Assembly (NCBI GenBank): GCA_903912445.1
Contig: CAIWHP010000082.1
Location: forward strand, 1 to 50,592
Reading direction: 5' to 3'
DNA length: 50,592 nucleotides
Source: an uncultured Lentisphaerota bacterium
GTDB taxonomy: Bacteria; Verrucomicrobiota; Kiritimatiellia; CAIQIC01
Shown: one piece after another, positions 1-6,917 of the stretch
How the letters are laid out: each line of letters starts with the position of its first letter
How positions within the stretch are numbered: the stretch's first letter is position 1
Position numbers and translations under genes: made by a program
Notes under the pieces: model-generated
Seen by the model: only the letters and a program-made list of their open reading frames with translations
Databases searched by the model: none
Told to the model about the DNA's origin: nothing

Positions 1-511
1 CATAAGTCGCGCCGTTCACGGTCAGGCCGCCCGCCCCGGAGAGCGCGCCGCCGACCAGCAGCGCGCCGCTGCCGCTGCCGCCGAAGGTGGTGGTGTTGGA
101 GAGGCTGAGGTTGTTGGCGATGAAGACGCTGCTGTCGCTGTTCTGGGTCACAGCCGGCGCCGCGCCGCCCACGCCCGCCATGAAGACCAGGTTGCTGCCG
201 TACAAGTTTACGCCCAAGCTGTCGGCGGCAAAGGCCAGCTGGTTCAGCCGGAAGCCGTTGGTGCTGCCGCCGACGCCGAGGGTGTTGGTGCTGCTGACCG
301 CTCCGGTGTAGTTCGAGAAGACGATGCTGTAGTTGGTGCTGCCGCCGGCGACGGGTGGCGTGGCGTTGGTCCAGGTGGCTGCGCTCCACGCATTGTCAGC
401 TCCGTTGGTCCACACGAAATTGGTGACTGTCTGCGCCGGGGCCGGCAACCCCCCGAAAGCCAGCGACGCAAAAACGCAGAAGATAAAAGAAAAAATATTT
501 TTCTTTTTCAT
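1..511 (-). CDS. Secreted autotransporter-type PATR repeat protein, 5' part
   Basis: The reading frame opens with ATG at 511 on the minus strand and runs without a stop off the left edge, so only about the first 170 residues are present. The protein starts MKKKNIFSFIF and has a hydrophobic signal peptide ending near APAQ. After that comes a Gly/Ser/Asn/Thr-rich sequence with short beta-strand repeats such as GALSGAGGLTVNGA, typical of autotransporter-associated beta-strand (PATR, PF12951-like) repeats found in very large surface proteins. It is probably exported to the cell surface. The C-terminal anchoring domain (autotransporter barrel or PEP-CTERM) would lie outside the window. A clear Shine-Dalgarno is not visible. 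Function in adhesion or polymer binding is inference. Confidence 0.8.
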   Translation of the reverse strand, partial: MKKKNIFSFIFCVFASLAFGGLPAPAQTVTNFVWTNGADNAWSAATWTNATPPVAGGSTNYSIVFSNYTGAVSSTNTLGVGGSTNGFRLNQLAFAADSLGVNLYGSNLVFMAGVGGAAPAVTQNSDSSVFIANNLSLSNTTTFGGSGSGALLVGGALSGAGGLTVNGATY

Positions 512-1061
512 ATCGCACCCAACCTTTTTATGCCGACACCCACTACACCCAAAATAACTGGGCGGTTTATTACCCGTAAGACTTTGCGTGGTCAATAAAA
601 AAGAGCGGAAAACGGGCTTATTAGCCACCCCCCGGAGGATGCAAAAGGACGGGAAACGAGGCAGGGAAAGGGTGAGCCGGACACACCCCTCGATTGGGCG
701 GCGCCCCCTGGACGGGACGCCCGGGACGGCCATTTCGCGGCTGTCTAGCCGGCTGCATGGCACGGTTGTGATACCGCTTATGTAAACGCGTAACTTTCTA
801 TAATTAAACTTATTATACTAAAATACATCCCGCTTTCCGGACGGACGCACCCGGGGCCATCCTGACGGAACCTAGCGCGACAGCGCCCCCGCCGGTCACG
901 GCAGCGGCGCGTCCCGCGGGCGGGGTTGAACCCCCACGCCGGACGATCAAGACATCCCCCGCCCGGCGCAGGTTTATTTTTTAGCAATCTCTATTTCCAG
1001 ACTTGGGAAAGCCGCCCGGCGCCGCTTCCAAACCTTGGACCGGGCACCGCATGACTGGTCG
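512..1061. other. Gene-free region upstream of the PATR protein gene
   Basis: About 550 bp with no convincing gene. It holds an AT-rich tract (about 780-835), unusual in this GC-rich window and a plausible promoter region for the minus-strand PATR gene, though I cannot assign -35/-10 boxes. A degenerate relic resembling the TTCCAA palindrome family lies near 641-660, and one intact palindrome pair is at 993-1040, just past the 3' end of the protease gene. Confidence 0.5.
993..1040. repeat. Paired TTCCAA palindrome, cluster 1
   Basis: Two imperfect copies of the palindrome TTCCAA-N3-TTGGAA: TTTCCAGACTTGGGAAA at 994-1010 and TTCCAAACCTTGGA at 1026-1039. Their centres are about 30.5 bp apart. 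The pair sits immediately downstream of the htrA-like stop codon. Confidence 0.75.
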
Positions 1062-2198
1062 TCACCGGCTCGCGGGCATCGGCTCGGTGGTGACGAGGAC
1101 GGACTTTTGCTTGCCGTCGCGGTGCACCTCGACGCGCAGCGCCTCGCCCGAGCCGCGGCGCCAGACGACCTTCTGCACGTCGTGGACGCTGGCCACGGCC
1201 TGGCCATCCACGCTGGTGATCACATCGCCGGCGTGCAGCCCGCCTTTATCGGCCGGCCCCTGGGCAACGATCTCGGCGATGAGCACGCCCTTGATGGCGG
1301 GGGTGGCCGCGGTTTCGGCCGCCGCCCGCGCGCTGCGCCCGCGCCGCGCGACCGGCGCGCCCTCGCCGCGCTCCTCCGCCTCGCGCATCTGGATGCCGAT
1401 CCACGGGCGCAGGACGCGGCCGTGCTCGATCAGGTCCTTCGCCACGCGCACCGCGAGGTTCACCGGCACCGCAAAGCCGATGCCGATGTTGCCCTGGGCA
1501 TAGGGGCTGGCGGTCTGGATGACGGCGTTGATGCCGATGAGCTTGCCTTCGACATCCACCAGCGGCCCCCCGCTGTTGCCGGGGTTGATCGAGGCATCGG
1601 TCTGGATGAAATCCTCGTAGGGCAGCATGCCCACGGCGCGGCCCTTCTGGCTGACGATGCCCAGCGTCACCGAGCTGTTGAGCGTGAACGGCGAGCCGAT
1701 GGCGATGGCAAACTCGCCGACGCGCACCTTGTCGGAGTCGCCGGGCTCGACGGCCGTGAAAACCCGGCTGCCGGCCTTTTCGATCTGCAGCACCGCGAGG
1801 TCGGTCATCGCATCGCGGCCGACCACGCGCGCCGGGAACTGCGTGCCGTCCGGCAGCGCCACCTGGATGTGCTGCGCGTCCTCGACCACGTGGTTGCTCG
1901 TCAGCACGAAGCCTTCCTTGCGGATGATCACGCCGGAGCCCTGGCCGGCGAGCCGCTCGGGAATCTTATACCACCGGCCATAGAACGGGTCGCGGCCGAG
2001 GTGGTATTCCACCGCCTCGGTGCGCACGACCACGACCGAGGGCATCACGCGCTCCACCATGTCGGCGATCTCGCGCCCAAACTGCTTGAGCGCTCCCGTG
2101 CCGCCGGTAAACCCCGGCGGCGACGCCGCGGGCGCGGCCCACGCCCCGCCGGCCGCCAGCAAACCGGCCGCCACGACCACTGCCAAATTTTTCTTCAT
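1062..2198 (-). CDS. HtrA/DegP-family periplasmic serine protease with one PDZ domain
   Basis: A 378-residue protein starting MKKNLAVVVAAGLL with a cleavable signal peptide, so it should act in the periplasm on misfolded envelope proteins. The trypsin-like domain carries the full catalytic triad: His103 (TSNHVVED), Asp133 (MTDLAVLQ) and Ser209 (GNSGGPL). A single PDZ domain follows (about residues 255-375), preceded by an Arg/Ala-rich linker. One PDZ makes it DegS/HtrA-like in architecture rather than DegP-like (two PDZs). The start at 2198 is preceded by GAGGGA six bases upstream and is preferred over the longer frame beginning at 2261, which lacks a ribosome site and precedes the signal peptide. 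It is divergent from the SGNH hydrolase gene. Confidence 0.93.
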   Translation of the reverse strand: MKKNLAVVVAAGLLAAGGAWAAPAASPPGFTGGTGALKQFGREIADMVERVMPSVVVVRTEAVEYHLGRDPFYGRWYKIPERLAGQGSGVIIRKEGFVLTSNHVVEDAQHIQVALPDGTQFPARVVGRDAMTDLAVLQIEKAGSRVFTAVEPGDSDKVRVGEFAIAIGSPFTLNSSVTLGIVSQKGRAVGMLPYEDFIQTDASINPGNSGGPLVDVEGKLIGINAVIQTASPYAQGNIGIGFAVPVNLAVRVAKDLIEHGRVLRPWIGIQMREAEERGEGAPVARRGRSARAAAETAATPAIKGVLIAEIVAQGPADKGGLHAGDVITSVDGQAVASVHDVQKVVWRRGSGEALRVEVHRDGKQKSVLVTTEPMPASR

Positions 2199-2339
2199 CG
2201 GTCCCTCGCTGTTGGTGGTTTGACACACACTAAGTTTATTTCGTTCAACGTAACACCACACGGCCGGCCGGCAACGTCCACGGCGCTATGTCCGGCGATG
2301 CGCTTGTCGAACCCGCAGCGGACTGCTAGAGTGCCGCGC
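2199..2339. promoter_or_regulatory. Divergent promoter region between htrA-like and SGNH hydrolase genes
   Basis: The 141-bp gap separates two divergently transcribed genes, so promoters for both must lie here or overlap it. I do not see boxes clear enough to place. Confidence 0.35.
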
Positions 2340-3068
2340 ATGAACATCATTTGCTCCCTCGGACGGGGCGCCGTGGCGGCCGCCCTGGTGTTGTTGCTGG
2401 CGGGTGTGGCTTCCGGCGCCGACACCGTGAAAAAACCGGCGCGCGTCAAGCCGCCCAACCCGGCCCTGCAACCGGTGGCCGATGTGCCCGGCCTGCCGCG
2501 CGTGCTGCTGATCGGCGATTCCATCTCCATGGGTTACACCCTGCCCGTGAGGGAGTTGCTCAAAGGGAAAGCCAACGTCCACCGCGCCCTCGGTAATAGC
2601 GGCGACACAACCCGCGGGCTCCAGCAGCTCGACACCTGGCTGGGCACCGGCAAGTGGGACGTGGTCCACTTCAACTTCGGCCTGCACGACCTGAAATGGC
2701 TCGACGTCCAGGGCAAGTATGTCCCGCCGGACCAGGGCAAGCAGGTCAGTCCGCTGTCGGTCTACGAGGACAATCTGCGGAAATTCGTCGCGCGCCTCAA
2801 GGCAACGGGCGCCAAGCTGGTCTGGTGCAGCACCACGCCCGTGCCCGAGGGTAGCGCCGGCCGCGTGAAGGATGCCGAGCTCGCCTACAACAGCGCCGCG
2901 GCCAAGATCATGAAGGACAGTGGCGTGGCCATCGACGACCTGCACGCCCTCGCCACCGCGCATCTGGCGCAATGGCAGACGCCGCACAACGTGCATTTCA
3001 CGCCCGAGGGCTACGCCGGGCTGGCCACGCAGGTCGCCGCCACCATCCGCGCCCAGCTGGGCAAGTAG
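2340..3068 (+). CDS. Secreted SGNH/GDSL hydrolase
   Basis: 242 residues with an N-terminal signal peptide (GAVAAALVLLLAGVASGA), then an SGNH hydrolase fold. Block I is GDSISMGY (catalytic Ser), block II contains GNSGDT, and block V is HFTPEGY (catalytic His). Block III reads NFGLHDL, with His where the classical GxND motif has Asn. It is probably a periplasmic or extracellular carbohydrate esterase (acetyl-xylan or pectin esterase type), but the substrate cannot be read from sequence. The start at 2340 follows the divergent promoter gap; an in-frame ATG at 2298 would place 14 residues before the signal peptide and is less likely. Confidence 0.85.
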   Translation: MNIICSLGRGAVAAALVLLLAGVASGADTVKKPARVKPPNPALQPVADVPGLPRVLLIGDSISMGYTLPVRELLKGKANVHRALGNSGDTTRGLQQLDTWLGTGKWDVVHFNFGLHDLKWLDVQGKYVPPDQGKQVSPLSVYEDNLRKFVARLKATGAKLVWCSTTPVPEGSAGRVKDAELAYNSAAAKIMKDSGVAIDDLHALATAHLAQWQTPHNVHFTPEGYAGLATQVAATIRAQLGK

Positions 3069-3076
3069 CCCAAACC

Positions 3077-3113
3077 GCAGGGACAAGCAGGCTTTCCTCC
3101 GCGTTGTCCCTGC
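3077..3113 (+). terminator. Stem-loop after the SGNH hydrolase gene
   Basis: A perfect 10-bp inverted repeat, GCAGGGACAA (3077-3086) and TTGTCCCTGC (3104-3113), lies 8 bp after the stop codon. There is no T-run directly behind it, so intrinsic termination is likely but not certain. Confidence 0.5.
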
Positions 3114-3127
3114 TCCGGGCGGCGAAT

Positions 3128-3177
3128 CGTTCCAAGGTCTGGAAAAAATGCCTTTTTCTTTTCCAACCCTTGGAAAC
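3128..3177. repeat. Paired TTCCAA palindrome, cluster 2
   Basis: TTCCAAGGTCTGGAA (3130-3144) and TTCCAACCCTTGGAA (3161-3175), centres 31 bp apart, in the SGNH hydrolase-leuC gap and directly followed by a 7-bp-period repeat array. Confidence 0.85.
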
Positions 3178-3198
3178 CTTCCGTCCCCTTCCCGTCTT

Positions 3199-3261
3199 CC
3201 ATCCACCATGCGCCATCCACCATTCTTCGTCTACCATCCACCAGCCTCCAGCCTTCTGCTT
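3199..3261. repeat. Degenerate heptanucleotide array upstream of leuC (CCAT orientation)
   Basis: Nine consecutive 7-bp units. CCAT or a near variant recurs at exactly 3199, 3206, 3213, 3220, 3227, 3234, 3241, 3248 and 3255, for example CCATCCA and CCATGCG. The array ends 44 bp before the leuC start. It has the same orientation as the array before leuD and the opposite orientation to the one at the leuC 3' end. Confidence 0.8.
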
Positions 3262-3305
3262 TGTATTGCGCCACCCGCGGGACGTGGTGTAAGTTCCCGC
3301 CCGCC

Positions 3306-4703
3306 ATGAAACAAACGCTTTACGACAAAATCTGGAGCCGGCACGTCGTCACCGAGCTGGCGGACGGCTGGACGCTGCTCTTCATCGACCGCCAGCTCGT
3401 CCACGAGGTCACCAGCCCGCAGGCGTTCGACGGCCTGCGGCTCGCCGGCCGCAAGGTCCGCCACCCGGAGCTGACCTTCGCGACGCTGGACCACAACGTC
3501 CCGACCGACGACCAGACCGTGATCCGCGACCCGGTCTCGAAGGCGCAGGTCGAGGCGCTGCGCAAGAACTGCAAGGAATTCGGCATCCGGCTCTTCGACA
3601 TCGGCACGCCGGAGATCGGCGTCGTGCACATCGTCGGCCCGGAGCTCGGCATCACGCTGCCGGGGACGACGATCGTCTGCGGCGACTCGCACACCGCCAC
3701 GCACGGCGCGTTCGGCGCGCTCGCGCACGGCATCGGCACGAGCGAGGTCGAGCACGTCCTCGCGACGCAGACGCTGCGCCAGAAAAAGTTCAAAACCTTC
3801 CGCGTCGAGTACGCCGGCCGCCTCCAGCCGCACGTGACCTCGAAAGACATGGTGCTCAAGCTCATCGGCGAGATCGGCACCGCGGGCGGCACGGGCTGCG
3901 TGCTGGAGTTCACCGGCGCCGCGGTCCGCGCGCTCTCGATGGAAGCGCGCATGACGATCTGCAACATGGCCATCGAGGCCGGCGCGCGCGCGGGCCTGAT
4001 CGGGCCCGACGAGACCACGTTCAACTACATCGCCGCCGGCGACCGGCCGTACGCGCCCCGCGGCGCCGCGCTGGAGCAGGCGATCGCCGGCTGGAAGACG
4101 CTCGCGACCGATCCGGACGCGACGTTCGACCGCACGCTGACCATTGATTGCGAGCAGCTTGCGCCGCAGGTCACCTGGGGCACCAGCCCGGGCATGGTGA
4201 CGGACGTCACCGGCGTCGTGCCGCAGCTCGACCAGGTCAAGGGCTATGGCCGCGCCGATGTCGAGGCTGCGCTCGCCTACATGGGCCTGCGGCCCGGCAT
4301 GAAGATCACCGACATCAAGCTCGACACCGTGTTCATCGGCAGCTGCACCAACGGCCGCATCGAGGACCTGCGCGAAGCCGCCGCCGTGTTCCGGGGCCGC
4401 CAGGTCGCCGCCGGCCTCCGCGCGCTGATCGTCCCGGGCTCCGCGCGCGTCAAGGCGCAGGCCGAGGCCGAGGGGCTCGACAAGGTGTTCACCGCCGCCG
4501 GCTGCGAGTGGCGCTACGCCGGCTGCAGCATGTGCCTGGCGATGAACCCCGACCAGCTCCGGCCGGGCGAACGCTGCGCCGCGACGACGAACCGCAATTT
4601 CGAAGGCCGCCAGGGCAAGGGCGGCCGCACGCACCTCGTCGGCCCCGCGATGGCCGCCGCCGCCGCGATCGCCGGCCACTTCGTGGACATCAGGACATGG
4701 TGA
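3306..4703 (+). CDS. leuC: 3-isopropylmalate dehydratase large subunit
   Basis: 465 residues, the usual length for LeuC. With LeuD it isomerises 2-isopropylmalate to 3-isopropylmalate in leucine synthesis, in the cytoplasm. The sequence is aconitase-like throughout, with [19 protein letters not shown] and the [4Fe-4S] ligand motifs GSCTNGR and [10 protein letters not shown] near the C terminus. The start [10 protein letters not shown] matches the family N terminus; an upstream in-frame ATG (3261) would add non-conserved residues. No strong Shine-Dalgarno is visible. The TGG-TGA that ends the gene is itself part of the first heptamer of the following repeat array, so the repeat has invaded right up to the stop codon. 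leuD follows only after an inserted IVP-like gene. Confidence 0.97.
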   Translation: MKQTLYDKIWSRHVVTELADGWTLLFIDRQLVHEVTSPQAFDGLRLAGRKVRHPELTFATLDHNVPTDDQTVIRDPVSKAQVEALRKNCKEFGIRLFDIGTPEIGVVHIVGPELGITLPGTTIVCGDSHTATHGAFGALAHGIGTSEVEHVLATQTLRQKKFKTFRVEYAGRLQPHVTSKDMVLKLIGEIGTAGGTGCVLEFTGAAVRALSMEARMTICNMAIEAGARAGLIGPDETTFNYIAAGDRPYAPRGAALEQAIAGWKTLATDPDATFDRTLTIDCEQLAPQVTWGTSPGMVTDVTGVVPQLDQVKGYGRADVEAALAYMGLRPGMKITDIKLDTVFIGSCTNGRIEDLREAAAVFRGRQVAAGLRALIVPGSARVKAQAEAEGLDKVFTAAGCEWRYAGCSMCLAMNPDQLRPGERCAATTNRNFEGRQGKGGRTHLVGPAMAAAAAIAGHFVDIRTW

Positions 4704-4738
4704 ATGGTGCATGGTTGATGGAGGATGGAGAATGGCGG
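4697..4738. repeat. Left heptanucleotide array of the IVP-like unit (ATGG orientation)
   Basis: Six uninterrupted 7-bp units starting ATGG at 4697, 4704, 4711, 4718, 4725 and 4732 (for example ATGGTTG, ATGGAGG). The first unit contains the leuC stop codon, and the last contains the likely start codon of the IVP-like gene. It is inverted relative to the array at 5192-5226. Confidence 0.88.
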
Positions 4739-5211
4739 AAGCGGAGAGTAGTCGGATAGTGGATGTGACAGCCATGCCCGTTTATCAGTTGTTCTATCAA
4801 CTGGCGCTGGATGTAGAGAAAAACTCCCGCAGCTTCGGGCAGGATTTTCGCTGGTTGCGCAACCAGATACTGCGCTCGTCGGAATCGGTTTGCGCGAACA
4901 TGACCGAAGGTTTCTATGCTCAGTACAGCACCGAGTATGTGCAGTCGCTGCATCGCAGCCGGCGCGAGGCGCGGGAAACGATGACGCACCTGTCTTATGC
5001 TCGCGACGTACAACAGCTGGCGCCCACAGTGTTCGATGATTTGGACGGCCGTTATCGCGAGGCGTTGCGACAACTGAATTTAGTGATTGGAAGTATCGAA
5101 AGGAAAATCGAGTTGCGAGGCAAAAGCAAACCCGGCGCGATGCTGCGCGAGGACGAGGCGGAATATGTCACCGCCCCGGTTTCTTCTGCTGCCATCCACC
5201 CTCAACCATGA
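4732..5211 (+). CDS. Four-helix-bundle protein (23S rRNA intervening-sequence protein-like)
   Basis: About 159 residues. The core (VYQLFYQLALDVEK, then LRNQILRSSESVCANMTEGF, then EYVQSLHRSRREARETMTHL) matches the S23/IVP four-helix-bundle family (TIGR02436, PF05635). The family was first noticed as ORFs within rRNA intervening sequences and is structurally related to Avd of diversity-generating retroelements; its biochemical role is unknown. Start and stop both fall in flanking 7-bp repeats. ATG 4732 has GGAGG (4720-4724) seven bases upstream, supplied by the repeat itself; ATG 4711 or 4774 are alternatives. The C-terminal IHPQP and the TGA at 5209-5211 are encoded by the right array. It interrupts leuC-leuD, so it looks like the cargo of a small inserted unit. 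Confidence 0.85.
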   Translation: MAEAESSRIVDVTAMPVYQLFYQLALDVEKNSRSFGQDFRWLRNQILRSSESVCANMTEGFYAQYSTEYVQSLHRSRREARETMTHLSYARDVQQLAPTVFDDLDGRYREALRQLNLVIGSIERKIELRGKSKPGAMLREDEAEYVTAPVSSAAIHPQP

Positions 5212-5226
5212 ACCATCAACCATGAA
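5192..5226. repeat. Right heptanucleotide array of the IVP-like unit (CCAT orientation)
   Basis: Five 7-bp units with CCAT (once CCCT) at 5192, 5199, 5206, 5213 and 5220. They are inverted relative to the left array (4697-4738). The array contains the stop codon of the IVP-like gene and, in its last unit, the ATG of leuD. Confidence 0.85.
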
Positions 5227-5866
5227 TCCCTTCACCATCCATACCGGCACGGTCGTCGCGGTGGACCGCGCGAACATCGACACCGACGCGCTCATCCCGA
5301 AGCAGTTCCTCAAGCTGATCGGGCGGACGGGCTTCGGCCAGTTCCTGTTCAACGACTGGCGCTACCTCGAAAACGGCCAGCCGAACGGGGAGTTCGACCT
5401 GAACAAGCCGGCGTTCAAGGGCGCGACGATCCTCGTCGCGCGCAACAACTTCGGCTGCGGCTCCAGCCGCGAGCACGCCGTATGGGCCGTGGCCCAATAC
5501 GGCCTGCGCGTCGTCATCGCGCCGTGGCGCGCGGAGGCCGGCGGCGAGCGCACGCCCGGGTTTGCCGACATTTTCCGCAACAACTGCGTCAAGAACGGCG
5601 TGCTCACGCTCGAGCTGTCCGAGCCCGAGGTGGACAAGATTTTCGGCGTCATCAAGGCGCAGCCCGGCGTCACCGCCACCGTGGATCTGCCCAAGCAGAC
5701 GCTGACGCTGCACGGCCAGCCGGAGCAGAGCTTCCAGTTCGAGATCGATCCCGGCGTGAAGGATTACCTCCTGCGCGGCCTCGACGACATCGCGCTCACG
5801 CTCGAAAAAGAAGCGGCGATCACCGCGTTCGAGCAGCAACACGACGTACAGCTCGCACCCGCATGA
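5222..5866 (+). CDS. leuD: 3-isopropylmalate dehydratase small subunit
   Basis: 214 residues, normal for LeuD, the swivel-domain partner of LeuC. The N terminus MNPFTIHTGTVVAVDRANIDTDALIPKQFL and the motif NNFGCGSSREHAVWA are diagnostic. The start is ATG 5222, which lies inside the last heptamer of the preceding repeat array. Consequently the normal ribosome-binding position is filled by CAACCATCAACC, with no Shine-Dalgarno, so translation may depend on coupling to the IVP-like gene, which stops 10 bp upstream. The stop overlaps the next gene's start (ATGA), indicating an operon. Confidence 0.96.
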   Translation: MNPFTIHTGTVVAVDRANIDTDALIPKQFLKLIGRTGFGQFLFNDWRYLENGQPNGEFDLNKPAFKGATILVARNNFGCGSSREHAVWAVAQYGLRVVIAPWRAEAGGERTPGFADIFRNNCVKNGVLTLELSEPEVDKIFGVIKAQPGVTATVDLPKQTLTLHGQPEQSFQFEIDPGVKDYLLRGLDDIALTLEKEAAITAFEQQHDVQLAPA

Positions 5867-6840
5867 AAATTGTCGTGCTCGATGGACGGACGTTGAACCC
5901 CGGCGATTTGAGCTGGGACGGCTTCCGTGCCCTCGGCAAATGCACCGTCTATGACCGCACCACGGTGGACGAGGTGCCCCAGCGCGCCGGCGATGCCGAG
6001 ATCGTGCTGACCAACAAGACGCTGCTCAACCGCGAGACGATCCGCAAGCTGACGCACCTGCAATACATCGGCGTGCTCGCCACCGGCCACAACGTGGTCA
6101 ACGTGGCCGCCGCCGCCAAGCGCGGCATCGTGGTCACCAACGTCCCGGCCTATGCGACGGACGCCGTCGCCGAACACATCTTCGCCTTCCTGCTCGAGGA
6201 GACGCGCCGCATCAGCTTCCACGCACACACGGTCCGCAAGGGCCGCTGGTGCGACTCGCCGGACTTCTGCTACTGGCTGCACCCGCTGACCGAGCTCGCC
6301 GGCCGCACCCTGGGCCTCGTCGGCTTCGGCCACATCGGCCGGGCCGTCGCGCGCCGCGCGGTCGCCTTCGGGATGCAGGTGCTCTGCCACACGCGCACGC
6401 CGCCGGTGCCGCCGCCGGAGGGCGTCCGCTGCTGCGACCTCGACACGCTCTTCCGCGAGAGCGACATCGTCAGCCTGCACTGCCCGCTGACGCCGGAGAC
6501 GGAAAAGCTCGTCAATGCCGCGCGGCTCGCGCTGATGAAAAAGACCGCCTACCTCGTCAACACCGCGCGCGGCGGCCTGGTGGACGACCTCGCGCTCGCC
6601 GCTGCGCTGAACTCTTCGAAAATCGCCGGCGCGATGCTGGACGTGCTCACCGAGGAGCCGCCGCTGCCCGAGCAACCGCTGCTGCGCGCGCGCAACTGCC
6701 AGATCACGCCGCACCACGCCTGGGCCACGCGCGAGGCGCGGACGCGGCTGATGAACGTGGCGCTGGACAACCTCAAGGCCTTCCTCGCCAAGCAGCCGCA
6801 AAACGTCGTCCCGAATCCCGAAGCGCACCTCGCGCCGTAG
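5863..6840 (+). CDS. D-2-hydroxyacid dehydrogenase (glycerate/hydroxypyruvate reductase-like)
   Basis: 325 residues, cytoplasmic, NAD(P)-dependent. The Rossmann motif GLVGFGHIGRAVARR lies mid-protein. The catalytic residues of the family are visible: Arg in NTARGGLV, Glu in LTEEPP and His in TPHHAW. Similarity is closest to glycerate dehydrogenase/hydroxypyruvate reductase members, but substrate is not decidable from sequence. It overlaps leuD by four bases (ATGA), so it is translationally coupled to the leucine genes. This position is often taken by leuB (3-isopropylmalate dehydrogenase), which belongs to an unrelated family and is absent here. Confidence 0.9.
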   Translation: MKIVVLDGRTLNPGDLSWDGFRALGKCTVYDRTTVDEVPQRAGDAEIVLTNKTLLNRETIRKLTHLQYIGVLATGHNVVNVAAAAKRGIVVTNVPAYATDAVAEHIFAFLLEETRRISFHAHTVRKGRWCDSPDFCYWLHPLTELAGRTLGLVGFGHIGRAVARRAVAFGMQVLCHTRTPPVPPPEGVRCCDLDTLFRESDIVSLHCPLTPETEKLVNAARLALMKKTAYLVNTARGGLVDDLALAAALNSSKIAGAMLDVLTEEPPLPEQPLLRARNCQITPHHAWATREARTRLMNVALDNLKAFLAKQPQNVVPNPEAHLAP

Positions 6841-6880
6841 CTGCGGCCGCGGCGCGGCCGGCTTCGCCCCAACACGTCCG

Positions 6881-6903
6881 CCTTTTCCCGCGACGGGAAA
6901 AGG
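6881..6903 (+). terminator. Perfect palindrome, probable terminator of leuCD operon
   Basis: CCTTTTCCCG and CGGGAAAAGG flank a 3-nt loop (CGA), a perfect 10-bp stem, 41 bp after the dehydrogenase stop. The core TTTTCCC/GGGAAAA is reminiscent of the TTCCAA palindrome family with changed inner arms, but it is single rather than paired. Confidence 0.5.
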
Positions 6904-6917
6904 CGTAGGCTCGCGGC

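Noticed and set aside
1035-2339. Long + strand open frame continuous with the SGNH hydrolase
   Set aside because: It is the antisense of the HtrA-like gene, His/Asp-rich and without motifs; the signal peptide at 2340 marks the real start.
3231-4775. 514-codon open frame opposite leuC
   Set aside because: Arg/Asp/His-rich shadow of leuC caused by GC-biased codon use; no family features.
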